Assembly: GCF_900129725.1 (NCBI RefSeq)
Contig: NZ_FQWQ01000002.1
Location: forward strand, 1,178,001 to 1,242,000
Length of the DNA: 64,000 bases
DNA from: Chryseolinea serpens
GTDB taxonomy: Bacteria; Bacteroidota; Bacteroidia; Cytophagales; Cyclobacteriaceae
Direction: 5' to 3'
Shown here: piece after piece, positions 8,412 through 17,122 of the stretch
How positions within the stretch are numbered: the stretch's first letter is position 1
How the letters are laid out: each line of letters opens with the position of its first letter
The notes under the pieces: generated by a model
Seen by the model: the letters and a program-made list of their open reading frames with translations, nothing else
Database searches by the model: none
What the model was told of the DNA's origin: nothing
Program-made: the position numbers and the translations under genes

Positions 8412-9665
8412 ATGACCGCTGCAAAAAACAAACATAAAAAAAGAATGGGCCTTATTGTCGCCATCAGTTTTGTGGCGCTGTTGGTGGTTGGCCGGCTCAT
8501 ATTGCCATACGTCGTTTTAAATTATCTCAATAAAACACTAGCCAACATGAAAGGCTATCGTGGCCATATTGAAGACGTGGACATTGCGCTGATCCGTGGC
8601 GCCTATAAAATCGACAGTATTTATCTTCACAAACTGGATACGGCGAAAGACAAAGAGACACCGTTCTTTGCCGCTTACAACGTAGACCTTTCCGTAGAGT
8701 GGAAAGCGCTCTTTCACGGGTCCATTGTCGGCGAATTGGTTTTCGAGCGCCCGATGATCCGCTTCACAAAAGACAAGGTTGAACCTAAACAAGTGCGCAA
8801 CGATTCGACAGGATTTAAAAAACTTCTGGACGATTTCATGCCCTTAAACGTGAACCGCGTCGAGATCAACGATGGCGAGATTCAGTACAAGGACGAATTC
8901 TCAAAACCCAAAGTAGACCTGGCGCTGACCCACACGTATGCCCTGGCGCTCAACCTTCGGAATAGTTACGACTCCGCCGCCCTGTTACCAGCCTCTTTCA
9001 CGATGCGAGCGGATCTCTATGAGGGCAAGCTTTCCCTGAATGCAAAAATGAATCCCCTGGCCGACGATCCCACCTTCGACATGAATGCCGACCTGAAGCA
9101 TACCAACCTGGTAAAATTGAACGAGTTCTTCCAGGCCTATGCTAAGGTGGATGTGAACAAAGGAAAGTTCGGTCTATATACCGAAGTGGCTGCCAAAAAA
9201 GGGAACTTTGCCGGCTATGTGAAGCCGCTCATCCAAGACCTCGATGTTTTGGGTAAAGAAGACCGCAAAGACAATATCTTTCAAAAAATGTGGGAAGGAT
9301 TTGTGGGAACCGTGGGCGAGGTCTTTCAAAATCAGTCAAAAGACCAGGTAGCAACCAAGGTGGAATTTAAAGGAAGCCTCAAGAATCCTGACACCAATGT
9401 TTGGAGCGCGATCTATAACGTCTTGGAAAACGCTTTTATTCAAGCCCTTCAGCCCACGATCGATCACGAGATCAACATTGCTTCCGTAGACACGAAAAAG
9501 GAAGAAAAGAAGAACGTCCTTCAAAAAGTCTTCGGCAAGAAAGACGAGCCGGATAGAAAAAAAGATAAAGCCGAAAGAAAGAAGGAAAGGAAGGAAAAGA
9601 AGAAAAAGAAAAAAGAACAAAGGAAGGAAAAGAGCGAGAAAGAAGCCTCCGGCAACAACGTCTAG
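8412..9665 (+). CDS. AsmA/DUF748-like membrane-anchored protein with lysine-rich tail
   Basis: 417 residues from the ATG at 8412. An N-terminal membrane anchor (about residues 14-38) follows a basic start. The body shows repeated beta-rich motifs typical of the DUF748/AsmA group (GHIEDVDIALIRGAYKI, FHGSIVGELVFERPMIRF, VNRVEINDGEIQYKD). This group includes large bridge-like envelope proteins linked to lipid transport and outer-membrane homeostasis. The last 55 or so residues are almost entirely Lys, Glu and Arg, a highly charged and probably disordered tail. The gene stands alone on its strand. Confidence 0.75.
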   Translation: MTAAKNKHKKRMGLIVAISFVALLVVGRLILPYVVLNYLNKTLANMKGYRGHIEDVDIALIRGAYKIDSIYLHKLDTAKDKETPFFAAYNVDLSVEWKALFHGSIVGELVFERPMIRFTKDKVEPKQVRNDSTGFKKLLDDFMPLNVNRVEINDGEIQYKDEFSKPKVDLALTHTYALALNLRNSYDSAALLPASFTMRADLYEGKLSLNAKMNPLADDPTFDMNADLKHTNLVKLNEFFQAYAKVDVNKGKFGLYTEVAAKKGNFAGYVKPLIQDLDVLGKEDRKDNIFQKMWEGFVGTVGEVFQNQSKDQVATKVEFKGSLKNPDTNVWSAIYNVLENAFIQALQPTIDHEINIASVDTKKEEKKNVLQKVFGKKDEPDRKKDKAERKKERKEKKKKKKEQRKEKSEKEASGNNV

Positions 9666-9743
9666 CGCCGGATCGACGAACTGCCGCATCGATCGCACGA
9701 CTCAAAGTCATACCCGGATAAAATTGACCCTGCCCCCTACTCC

Positions 9744-9983
9744 TCATTGTTCATTGCTGATGGACGAATACAACAGCTTGATACGCTCGATGTATTGCAC
9801 CGCGTTGAGAGAGTTGATTTTGGTTGGATATTCGCTGGTGCCGGGCCGCACAACAATAAAGTTTGCGTCGTCGATCCAGGCGCAACGTTCTTTGGTGTAG
9901 CGCTGCGCTGAACTGTCGCGAAGGTTGCTCCGCAGGATGTTCAATATAATGCTGTAGTCTATCATAAAAATCTCATTTAACAT
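9744..9983 (-). CDS. Hypothetical protein, small
   Basis: 79 residues, no family recognised. It is helical at the N-terminus (IDYSIILNILRSNL) with a strand-rich centre (CAWIDDANFIVVRPG). It has no signal peptide or membrane segment. It lies between the DUF748-like gene and the pyrophosphatase region, on the opposite strand to both. Coding status is moderately supported by length and composition only. Confidence 0.45.
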   Translation of the reverse strand: MLNEIFMIDYSIILNILRSNLRDSSAQRYTKERCAWIDDANFIVVRPGTSEYPTKINSLNAVQYIERIKLLYSSISNEQ

Positions 9984-10146
9984 ACGAATGTCTAACCATC
10001 CGTAACATTCGTACCAGAACAGAAGACAAAGAATTCAATCCCTTTTTGCCCTCTACTTAAAAGTTATGGGGATTCTTTTTCCCCGTCACACCATTAATTC
10101 CACACCTATCGGGATTGAGAAAATACCAGTAGAACTTGGCACGGAA

Positions 10147-10176
10147 TTGAAAGCCGTAAGGATTTGTATATCTTTA
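10147..10176 (+). promoter_or_regulatory. Candidate promoter, TTG-N19-TATCTTTA
   Basis: A TTG at 10147-10149 and TATCTTTA at 10169-10176 fit the Bacteroidota -33/-7 promoter with the expected 19-base spacer; the last base of the -7 box is A instead of G. It would start a transcript about 15-20 bases before the small ORF at 10198, and could also serve the pyrophosphatase gene. Confidence 0.45.
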
Positions 10177-10197
10177 TTTACCTAACTCAGATACAAC

Positions 10198-10317
10198 ATG
10201 AATAACTTATTTAGAGGACTTATTGCCGGCTATGGCGCAAAAAAACTTGGCGGCGGATGCCTGGGCACAGTCCTGGTTTTTATCGTGATCTGGGTGGCGC
10301 TAGGCCAGTGCCAATAA
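10198..10317 (+). CDS. Small membrane protein, 39 residues
   Basis: A 39-codon frame that starts with ATG at 10198 and ends with TAA at 10315-10317. The N-terminus is basic and glycine-rich (MNNLFRGLIAGYGAKKLGGG). It is followed by one transmembrane segment (CLGTVLVFIVIWVALGQC) with two cysteines, a clean one-pass design. A promoter-like TTG-N19-TATCTTTA precedes it, and the pyrophosphatase starts 34 bases after its stop, so they may share a transcript. The function is unknown. Confidence 0.6.
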   Translation: MNNLFRGLIAGYGAKKLGGGCLGTVLVFIVIWVALGQCQ

Positions 10318-10351
10318 TCAGCGACCATCCTATGTTGACTTCTTCGATTCT

Positions 10352-10879
10352 ATGAAACTATCCAGTATTGCCACCTTTGTAAATCAGCATATTCATGTGG
10401 TGATCGAAACGCCGAAAGGCAGTCGCTTTAAATATGCCTACGATGAAAATCTTGATCTCATGGTGGTCCGTCACGAACTTCCGGAAGGATTCATCTTTCC
10501 CATCAACTTCGGTTTCATTCCCCAGACACTGGCCGGCGATGGTGATCCGCTGGATGTGTTGGTCATGAGCGAAACACCAGCCGTTAGTGGGTGCCTGATG
10601 GAGTGCCGCGTGATTGGGGCGGTGACTGCCAGACAGCGGGATAAAACTAAATGGGTGCGCAACGATCGCGTGCTGGCCGTGCCCGTGGCGAGCCGGTCGT
10701 ATGAGAATATCCAATCATTGCGTGATGTCAGCAAAACATTTCTCAATCAGCTCGAACAATTTTTTGCTGCCTATAATGCCGCACGTGGCAAGACCTATCA
10801 ATCGTTGAAGCGCCTCAGTCCGGTGCAAGCGTTGGCTTTGATCCGAAAAAATCAAATCCGGCTCCCACCAAATAAATAA
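10352..10879 (+). CDS. ppa: Inorganic pyrophosphatase, family I
   Basis: 175 residues. It hydrolyses pyrophosphate to phosphate in the cytoplasm, which pulls biosynthetic reactions forward. The family signature DGDPLDVLVMSE, with its metal-binding aspartates, is near residue 65. It is preceded by the substrate-binding FPINFGFIPQTLAGDG and followed by CRVIGAVTARQRDKTKWVRNDR. The length is close to the bacterial norm. The central region is slightly divergent (RQRDKTKWVRND), but the catalytic set appears complete. Confidence 0.88.
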   Translation: MKLSSIATFVNQHIHVVIETPKGSRFKYAYDENLDLMVVRHELPEGFIFPINFGFIPQTLAGDGDPLDVLVMSETPAVSGCLMECRVIGAVTARQRDKTKWVRNDRVLAVPVASRSYENIQSLRDVSKTFLNQLEQFFAAYNAARGKTYQSLKRLSPVQALALIRKNQIRLPPNK

Positions 10880-11054
10880 AGCATCTGTAGCGCCATCGCC
10901 CCCGAAAACTGTGGAATTTCTTTCCCTCTTTGCTGATTCCGGATACTCAAGCTTCGCCAGGTGGTTCCATTTGCCCGGTATAAAAATGCCCTACGCGCTC
11001 GAATAGCATGGTCGTGAACTGGCATTTTTTTCGCGTCGTCAAAGGAAACAACAC

Positions 11055-11396
11055 ATGTCGAAGACTATGCTTACCAAAAGAAAAACCACCTCATCTTCCG
11101 CTCACCGTGACACGCGCAAAACCCGGAAGTGGTCAGCGCGAGTAACCCAGACCAGCGATGCCATGGATCTCCGGAAAAACGTTTTCCGTTTGTCGGATCC
11201 TAAAAAGATCGCCCGCTCCGTCAAACGTTCGGCACAGCAAAGCAACCGCAGGAAGGGCACGCCCTATCAATCCGCGATGTCGATGTTGAACTTCTACATC
11301 AACCGGGCAGGAAAAAATCTAACCCCGGCAAAAAAAGAAAAACTCGAAAAAGCCAAGGAAGAGTTGAAGGTGCTCTTTCACCGGACGGACGACTAG
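11055..11396 (+). CDS. DUF3175 domain protein
   Basis: 113 residues, strongly basic. It carries the DUF3175 core: RKWSARVTQTSDAMDLRKNVF, DPKKIARSVKRSAQQSNRRK and YQSAMSMLNFYINRAGKNL. The biochemical role is unknown; its charge suggests nucleic-acid contact (inference). It stands between the pyrophosphatase and the DUF4142 gene on the same strand, with no obvious coupling. Confidence 0.8.
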   Translation: MSKTMLTKRKTTSSSAHRDTRKTRKWSARVTQTSDAMDLRKNVFRLSDPKKIARSVKRSAQQSNRRKGTPYQSAMSMLNFYINRAGKNLTPAKKEKLEKAKEELKVLFHRTDD

Positions 11397-11454
11397 TACT
11401 CCCGACACTACCCGTAGGATATCTTTTTCAATCATCACGCCAACGCCAACCGCC

Positions 11455-12033
11455 ATGAAAATCAACATGATGTTCCTCATGCTCCTTGCTTTGGTGATCA
11501 TCACCAGCATCGACTCCTGCCATTCAAAAAAATCCCCGCCGGATAGTAAGGAGGTGGCCGAAGCGCAAAACAAAGCAACGTTCGACACCACGAGCGTGGA
11601 GGATGATGTGCAGTTTGCCATTGCCGCTGCCGATGGTGGTCTGCTGGAAATTCAATTGGGGAACCTGGCCCTTACCAACGCATCGTCGGCCGAGGTGAAG
11701 AAATTCGGCCAAAGCATGATCGACGACCACAGTGGGGCCAACAAAGAACTGGCCGCACTGGCTTCGCAAAAAAATATCACACTCCCGCAGACGCTAAGTG
11801 AAAAAAATCAAGAATATTATGACGATCTTCAGAAAAGGAGGGGCAAAGCGTTCGACGAAGCCTACACTGATTTCATGGTGAAAGACCATCAGGAAGACAT
11901 CGACGAATTCAAAAAAGAAGCAAAAAAAGGAAACGACAAAGATTTGCAATCCTGGGCCCAGGGAAAGGTGCCTGTGTTGGAGCACCACTTATTGATGGCA
12001 CAACAAACACAGGAATCGCTGAAGAACAAGTAG
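11455..12033 (+). CDS. DUF4142 domain lipoprotein
   Basis: 192 residues. A hydrophobic signal segment ends at a likely lipobox cysteine (ITSIDSC, about residue 22). The DUF4142 body follows: a ferritin-like four-helix fold with FAIAAADGGLLEIQLGNLAL, EVKKFGQSMIDDHSGANKEL and FMVKDHQEDIDEFKKEAKKG, where His and Glu/Asp recur as expected. It is probably an envelope protein. DUF4142 proteins are often stress-linked, but their activity is not established. Confidence 0.85.
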   Translation: MKINMMFLMLLALVIITSIDSCHSKKSPPDSKEVAEAQNKATFDTTSVEDDVQFAIAAADGGLLEIQLGNLALTNASSAEVKKFGQSMIDDHSGANKELAALASQKNITLPQTLSEKNQEYYDDLQKRRGKAFDEAYTDFMVKDHQEDIDEFKKEAKKGNDKDLQSWAQGKVPVLEHHLLMAQQTQESLKNK

Positions 12034-12227
12034 CGTTTACAAAAAACGATTTCATCATGGGATGAAAGCGGCTGGTTAAAAAAACGCGGCGACCTCAAAT
12101 GGCCCGACTCCTTTTCGCCGGCTGCCGAAGGTAAATGTACTTCACCACCTCTCAACTCCATCTGGAGCGGCCAGCCGATCCCTTCAAACGCTTCAAGATC
12201 AAAGTGCGGCAAGATCACTAACCCAGG

Positions 12228-14639
12228 TCACTCTTCTTTTAAGGATTGGGTTGGACTTACGCGGGAGGCGCGGATCGCCTGACTTCCCACGGTCAACCAC
12301 GTAATGACCAACGCAGCGAGGGCCGGAATCAAAAAGTACCACACATTCAAATCAATCTTATAGGCAAAACTTTGCAACCACAAAGTGACCATAAAATAAC
12401 TGACAGGCACCGCGACTGCCACGGCGGCCAGCACGATCTTTGTGAAATCGCCAGAGAGCAAATAGATGATGCCCATCTCGCTCGAACCCAAAATCTTCCG
12501 GATGCCGATCTCTTTCAAACGGCGTTCGGCTGTGAAGGCGGCGAGGCCGAAGAGACCCAGGCAAGAAATGAGAACAGCCAACAGCGCGAAATAGCGGGAC
12601 AGCACCGAAACACGTTGCTCGGAAGCGTAAAGTGCCTGATAGTCGTCGTTGAGAAATTTATAATCGAACGCCAGGCCAGGGTTTTGATCCTGGTAGAGCT
12701 TTTGGATCTGGGGAAGTGCTTCCGCTTCGGCTCCTTTTTTTATTTTTACCATGATCCGGGGAACCCTGGGCTCCAGTTGGATCAGGCAAGGTTTCATTTC
12801 TTCGAACAGCGATTCGAAATGAAAATTCCGGGTTACACCGATAATTTGCTTCTCCTCTCCCCACACCCGGATGGTCTTTCCGATGGGATCTTTCAGCTCC
12901 ATCATGTCGATGGCCGCTTCGTTGAGGACGATCTTTTTCTTTTCGCCGCTAAGTTCCTTCGAGTACGACCGGCCTTCTTTCATTTGAATGCCCAGGGTTT
13001 CAATAAAATCAAATCCAACCTCGAGATTGGAAAAGCCTTTTTTACTATCCTCATCGCCTGGCTTCCAGTCCACGCCGCCAAGTCCGCCATGATGGCCAAC
13101 GACATCGTGATCAAAGTTCGCTGCATTGACCACGGTGGGGAGACTCCGTACGCGATTCAGGAATGAGGCCACCGCCTGGTCCAGTCCTCCCCCGATCTCA
13201 AAGAAGGTAGAGTCGCCGTTGTTCTTTACTTCGATCTCAAAGTGGATAACGTTATCGCGGTCATAGCCCAAATTTGTGGACTGCACATAGTCGATCTGCT
13301 TATACACCACCAGTACTGCCACGATGAGAATGACGGACGCGGTGAATTGAAACACCACAAGCCCCTGGCGCGCCCAGCGCTCGCCCACCGAGCTGTTCAA
13401 CTTTCCCTTCAACACAACGGCGGGCTTGAATCCTGAAAGGTATAAGGCCGGGTAGCTGCCGGCGATCAGCCCGGTGATGAAGGTGATGCCCAATACCGTC
13501 AGTATAAGGCTGGGTGTTAATTGCAGGGTAAGGTGTTTGCCGGTGATCGCATTGAACTGCGGCAGTCCGATGTCGACCACGAGCACCGACACCGCCAGCG
13601 ACAAAAAAGTCATGAACATCGATTCACTCAGGTATTGCGTCACCAGCGTGTAGCGACTTGCGCCCACGGCTTTCTTGATGCCGATCTCTTTAATGCGCCG
13701 TGAAGCCTTGGCGGTGGAAAGGTTCATGAAATTGATACAGGCAATCACCAGGATAAAAACGGCGATGGCCGTAAACAACCGGACATATTCTATACGTCCT
13801 CCCACCGGCACACCGTTTTCGTAGCGCCCATGCAAATAGCGATCGGAATAGTGTTGCAGCAGTAATGTGTTTTTCGTCTCTTTATTCTTTGTTTTTAAAA
13901 ACCCGGCAATCTTTTCGTTGAACGCCTTGGGATCAGTACCCTTCTTCAGCAACACGAATGTGCTGGGATCGCTGTTGCTCCAATGTTGCAATCCCTCGCG
14001 GCTCGAGAAAAACAGTTCATAGTTCAACAAAATATCAAACGGATCGGTCGCGTTGGCGGGACGGTTCTCAAAAACGCCAATGATGTGACAGGGCTCTTTG
14101 AACTGGTCGCCGTTCCAGCTCACGATCTTGCCCACGGCATTCGCTGGTGATTGGAACAACTGCATCGCCAATTGCTCGGAGATCGCGATACCATATTTAT
14201 CAGCAAACAAAAGATTCTGATCACCCTCTTTAAAAGGGACTGTGAACATCTTGAAGTAGTCTTTGCTCACAAATTGACTGCCCGCCTTCACGCTGTTGTT
14301 TTCAAAGGAAACGATGCCTTTTGCCGAAAACCAATCGGCGGGAACAACTGACGCGGCATACTCGACTTCCGGCATTTCATCGGCTAAGGCACGGGCGAGC
14401 AGTCCTTGCGTGCCGCTGCCGGTTCCGATGTCGCCCTCGTTATAGAAATTCTGCAATACCTGGTAAAGGTGCTCATCGTGTTCATTGAACTTGTCCACAT
14501 GCAACTCGTCGTTCACCCAAAGGTAGATCAGCAATGAGCACGACAAGCCTGCCGACAACCCGATGAGGTTAATGAAAAAAGTGCTCTTGAAACGCTTGAA
14601 GTTCCGGTAGAGTAAAAGAAACGCGTGCTTGGTCATCAT
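12228..14639 (-). CDS. FtsX-like ABC transporter permease (MacB type), array member 4
   Basis: 803 residues. Two MacB periplasmic core plus FtsX permease halves sit in one chain: an N-terminal membrane segment near residues 18-40, an FtsX block with STAKASRRIKEIGIKKAVGAS near 310-330, a middle pair of segments, and a second block with RRLKEIGIRKILGSSEMG near 690-710. Permeases of this type work with a LolD/MacB-like ATPase to act on lipoproteins, peptides or drugs across the envelope. No ATPase gene is present here. It is the last of four tandem genes on this strand, 46 bases after the previous one. Confidence 0.9.
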   Translation of the reverse strand: MMTKHAFLLLYRNFKRFKSTFFINLIGLSAGLSCSLLIYLWVNDELHVDKFNEHDEHLYQVLQNFYNEGDIGTGSGTQGLLARALADEMPEVEYAASVVPADWFSAKGIVSFENNSVKAGSQFVSKDYFKMFTVPFKEGDQNLLFADKYGIAISEQLAMQLFQSPANAVGKIVSWNGDQFKEPCHIIGVFENRPANATDPFDILLNYELFFSSREGLQHWSNSDPSTFVLLKKGTDPKAFNEKIAGFLKTKNKETKNTLLLQHYSDRYLHGRYENGVPVGGRIEYVRLFTAIAVFILVIACINFMNLSTAKASRRIKEIGIKKAVGASRYTLVTQYLSESMFMTFLSLAVSVLVVDIGLPQFNAITGKHLTLQLTPSLILTVLGITFITGLIAGSYPALYLSGFKPAVVLKGKLNSSVGERWARQGLVVFQFTASVILIVAVLVVYKQIDYVQSTNLGYDRDNVIHFEIEVKNNGDSTFFEIGGGLDQAVASFLNRVRSLPTVVNAANFDHDVVGHHGGLGGVDWKPGDEDSKKGFSNLEVGFDFIETLGIQMKEGRSYSKELSGEKKKIVLNEAAIDMMELKDPIGKTIRVWGEEKQIIGVTRNFHFESLFEEMKPCLIQLEPRVPRIMVKIKKGAEAEALPQIQKLYQDQNPGLAFDYKFLNDDYQALYASEQRVSVLSRYFALLAVLISCLGLFGLAAFTAERRLKEIGIRKILGSSEMGIIYLLSGDFTKIVLAAVAVAVPVSYFMVTLWLQSFAYKIDLNVWYFLIPALAALVITWLTVGSQAIRASRVSPTQSLKEE

Positions 14640-14685
14640 GTCTTTGTGTTTTATCGAACGTCAATTGATTTAGGATGGTCAGTAT

Positions 14686-17046
14686 CTATTGTTCCTTCAG
14701 ACACCGGATAGGATTGACCCGGGCCGCTTTGAAGGCCTGCACACTCACGGTAAGCCAGGCGATACACAAGGCGATGAGACCCGCCACCACAAAGTACCAC
14801 CACTCCAATGGCGTTTTGTACGCAAACGCTTCCAGCCAATAGTGTGACAGGAAATAACTCAGCGGCAACGCCACCAGGATGGCGATCAGCACTGTTTTGG
14901 TAAAGTCACCCGACAACAGGAACACGATCCGAAACACACTTGAGCCTAAAACCTTGCGAATGCCAATCTCTTTCAACCGGCGTTCGGCCGTGAACGACAC
15001 CAAACCGAAAAGCCCGAGGCACGAAATGAGCACCGCCAACCCGGCAAAGTAGCGCGACAAAACAGCCACCCGTTGCTCGGCCGCATAGAGGGCTTGTTGA
15101 TTCTGATCCAGAAAACTGTACTCGAAAATAAAACCTGGATTGACCTTGTGAAATGTGTTTTCAATGTGCTTTATCGTTTCCTGCTGGGGCCCCTGCGCCA
15201 GCTTGATCACGATGTGCCAGGTGTTGCCCGGATACATTCTCAAAAACAAAGGCTTCACCTTTTGGTGCAGCGACTCGAAATTAAAATCTTTTACCACGCC
15301 AATGATCTCCATGTTATCCCCCCATAATTTTACCACCTTTCCAACCGGATCCTCCAAGCCCATAAACCGAATGGCCGCTTCGTTGAAAATGATCCGCGCG
15401 GTGTCGGTGTAATCCTTCGAAAAGGTCCGGCCTTCTTTCATCTCAATGCCCATCGTTTCCATCAAGTCGTGGTTAACGGTCATGTTCTCGAATTCTGTTC
15501 TGTCGTTCAAATCTTTTCCAGGCCACTCTACACCGGAAGTGCCACTGTTGTGTCCCATGAGATTGTGCCCCAAGCTCGATGCATTTGCCACACCGGGTAT
15601 CGCTTTTATTTCCGTCAGAAAAGTTTCCAGTGAAGCATCGGTCCAAATGTTCCCTTCGCGGCGCACGAAGATGACATTCTCCTTGTTGTAGCCAAGATCG
15701 CGTGATTGCACGAACTCGATTTGTTTGTATACCACCACCACCGAAACAATAAAGATGATGGAGATCACAAACTGGAAGATCACCAGTCCTTTCCGCGCCC
15801 ATTGTTCACCCCACGAAGCCGTGAACTGACCTTTCAGCACCGTGGCCGGATTGAACCCCGAAAGGTACACGGCAGGATAGCTCCCCGCCAGCAAACCCGT
15901 GAAGACGGTGATGCCAATCAACTGCAGCGCCGCGACGCCATCGAGGTGAAGCGCAATGTGTTTGCCCGTGATCTCGTTGAATTTTGGCAACAACAAATCC
16001 GCGATGAGCACAGCCAGCACCAACGAGAGCAAGCTCATGAATAACGATTCACCGAGGTATTGAAGAATAAGTGTCTTACGTCCCGCGCCAACCGCTTTTT
16101 TGATACCCACTTCTTTCATGCGCCGCGAAGCTTTGGCGGTGGATAAATTCATAAAATTGATAGCGGCAATAACAAGGATAAAGGCGGCAATGATGGAGAA
16201 CAATTTCACATACGTGATCCGGCCACCCACTTCAACACCATTCTCATAATTGCCATGGAGGTAGTTTCTCGAAAAGAGTTTCAGGAACGGCGTGCGATAG
16301 CCATCCTCGTCTTTTGTTTTGACCTTGATATAACTGGCAAACTTTGCATTGAAGGCCTCCACGTCCGCACCCGGCTTGAGCAACACAAAGGCATAGGTTC
16401 CGGTGTTACCCCAATTCAGGAGCCACTCTTTTCCGTCTTTGAACTTTTCGAAGGTGCCTAAAAAATCCAATTGCATCGACGATTGCTGTGGCACTTTCTT
16501 AAACACACCCGAAATCACATACGAATCATGATGATCGTATTCAACGGTCCGACCCACTACATTATCGGTGGTGTTGAAAAGCTTTAGGGCCAATTCGTCG
16601 CTGATCACCAGGGAGCTCTTGTCGAGCAGGACCTGGTTGATGTCGCCCTGCAGCAAGGAGAAGGAGAACATCTTAAAAAAATCCTTTCCCACAAAGCGGC
16701 CCTCCGCTTTCATGTTTTTGTCGCCGATGGTAAATGTAGCGTCCTGCTCTGAAGACACGTTCATGGCGTATTCCACTTCCGGCATTTCTCCCGACAGTGT
16801 TTCACCCAAAAGACCGGACGTCGTGTAGGCTGTCCAAATGCCGCTTGATCTTACGCGGTTTTCGACCACCTGGTACAACCGGTCTCTTTTTTCATGAAAC
16901 TGGTCGACCTGCCATTCATCGTTTACCCAAAAATAGATGAGCAACGAGCACGCCAGGCCAGCAGAAAGTCCGGCCAGGTTGATAAAAAAAGTCGTTTTGA
17001 AACGAAGAAAATTGCGGAAGAGTAAAAGGATGCTATGTTTTATCAT
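14686..17046 (-). CDS. FtsX-like ABC transporter permease, array member 3
   Basis: 786 residues with the double MacB/FtsX layout. It has STAKASRRMKEVGIKKAVGAGR in the first permease half and RRLKEIGIRKVLGSSVFRIV in the second. By eye it is very close to the 786-residue permease at 17123-19483 along its whole length, with the same total length, pointing to a tandem duplication. The first extracytoplasmic domain is the most variable part. No ATPase is encoded nearby. It is in the putative operon driven from upstream of 21927. Confidence 0.9.
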   Translation of the reverse strand: MIKHSILLLFRNFLRFKTTFFINLAGLSAGLACSLLIYFWVNDEWQVDQFHEKRDRLYQVVENRVRSSGIWTAYTTSGLLGETLSGEMPEVEYAMNVSSEQDATFTIGDKNMKAEGRFVGKDFFKMFSFSLLQGDINQVLLDKSSLVISDELALKLFNTTDNVVGRTVEYDHHDSYVISGVFKKVPQQSSMQLDFLGTFEKFKDGKEWLLNWGNTGTYAFVLLKPGADVEAFNAKFASYIKVKTKDEDGYRTPFLKLFSRNYLHGNYENGVEVGGRITYVKLFSIIAAFILVIAAINFMNLSTAKASRRMKEVGIKKAVGAGRKTLILQYLGESLFMSLLSLVLAVLIADLLLPKFNEITGKHIALHLDGVAALQLIGITVFTGLLAGSYPAVYLSGFNPATVLKGQFTASWGEQWARKGLVIFQFVISIIFIVSVVVVYKQIEFVQSRDLGYNKENVIFVRREGNIWTDASLETFLTEIKAIPGVANASSLGHNLMGHNSGTSGVEWPGKDLNDRTEFENMTVNHDLMETMGIEMKEGRTFSKDYTDTARIIFNEAAIRFMGLEDPVGKVVKLWGDNMEIIGVVKDFNFESLHQKVKPLFLRMYPGNTWHIVIKLAQGPQQETIKHIENTFHKVNPGFIFEYSFLDQNQQALYAAEQRVAVLSRYFAGLAVLISCLGLFGLVSFTAERRLKEIGIRKVLGSSVFRIVFLLSGDFTKTVLIAILVALPLSYFLSHYWLEAFAYKTPLEWWYFVVAGLIALCIAWLTVSVQAFKAARVNPIRCLKEQ

Positions 17047-17122
17047 GATGAGATTCGTTTGCTCGAATTTTTTAATGAATGTTCTGTTTCTGGATGCTCA
17101 TTGAATCCCGGGACCCCGGGCA

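Noticed and set aside
17083-17110. Sigma-54 site before the permease at 14686-17046
   Set aside because: A GG-N10-GC spacing can be found, but neither half matches TGGCAC or TTGC, so it is no better than chance.
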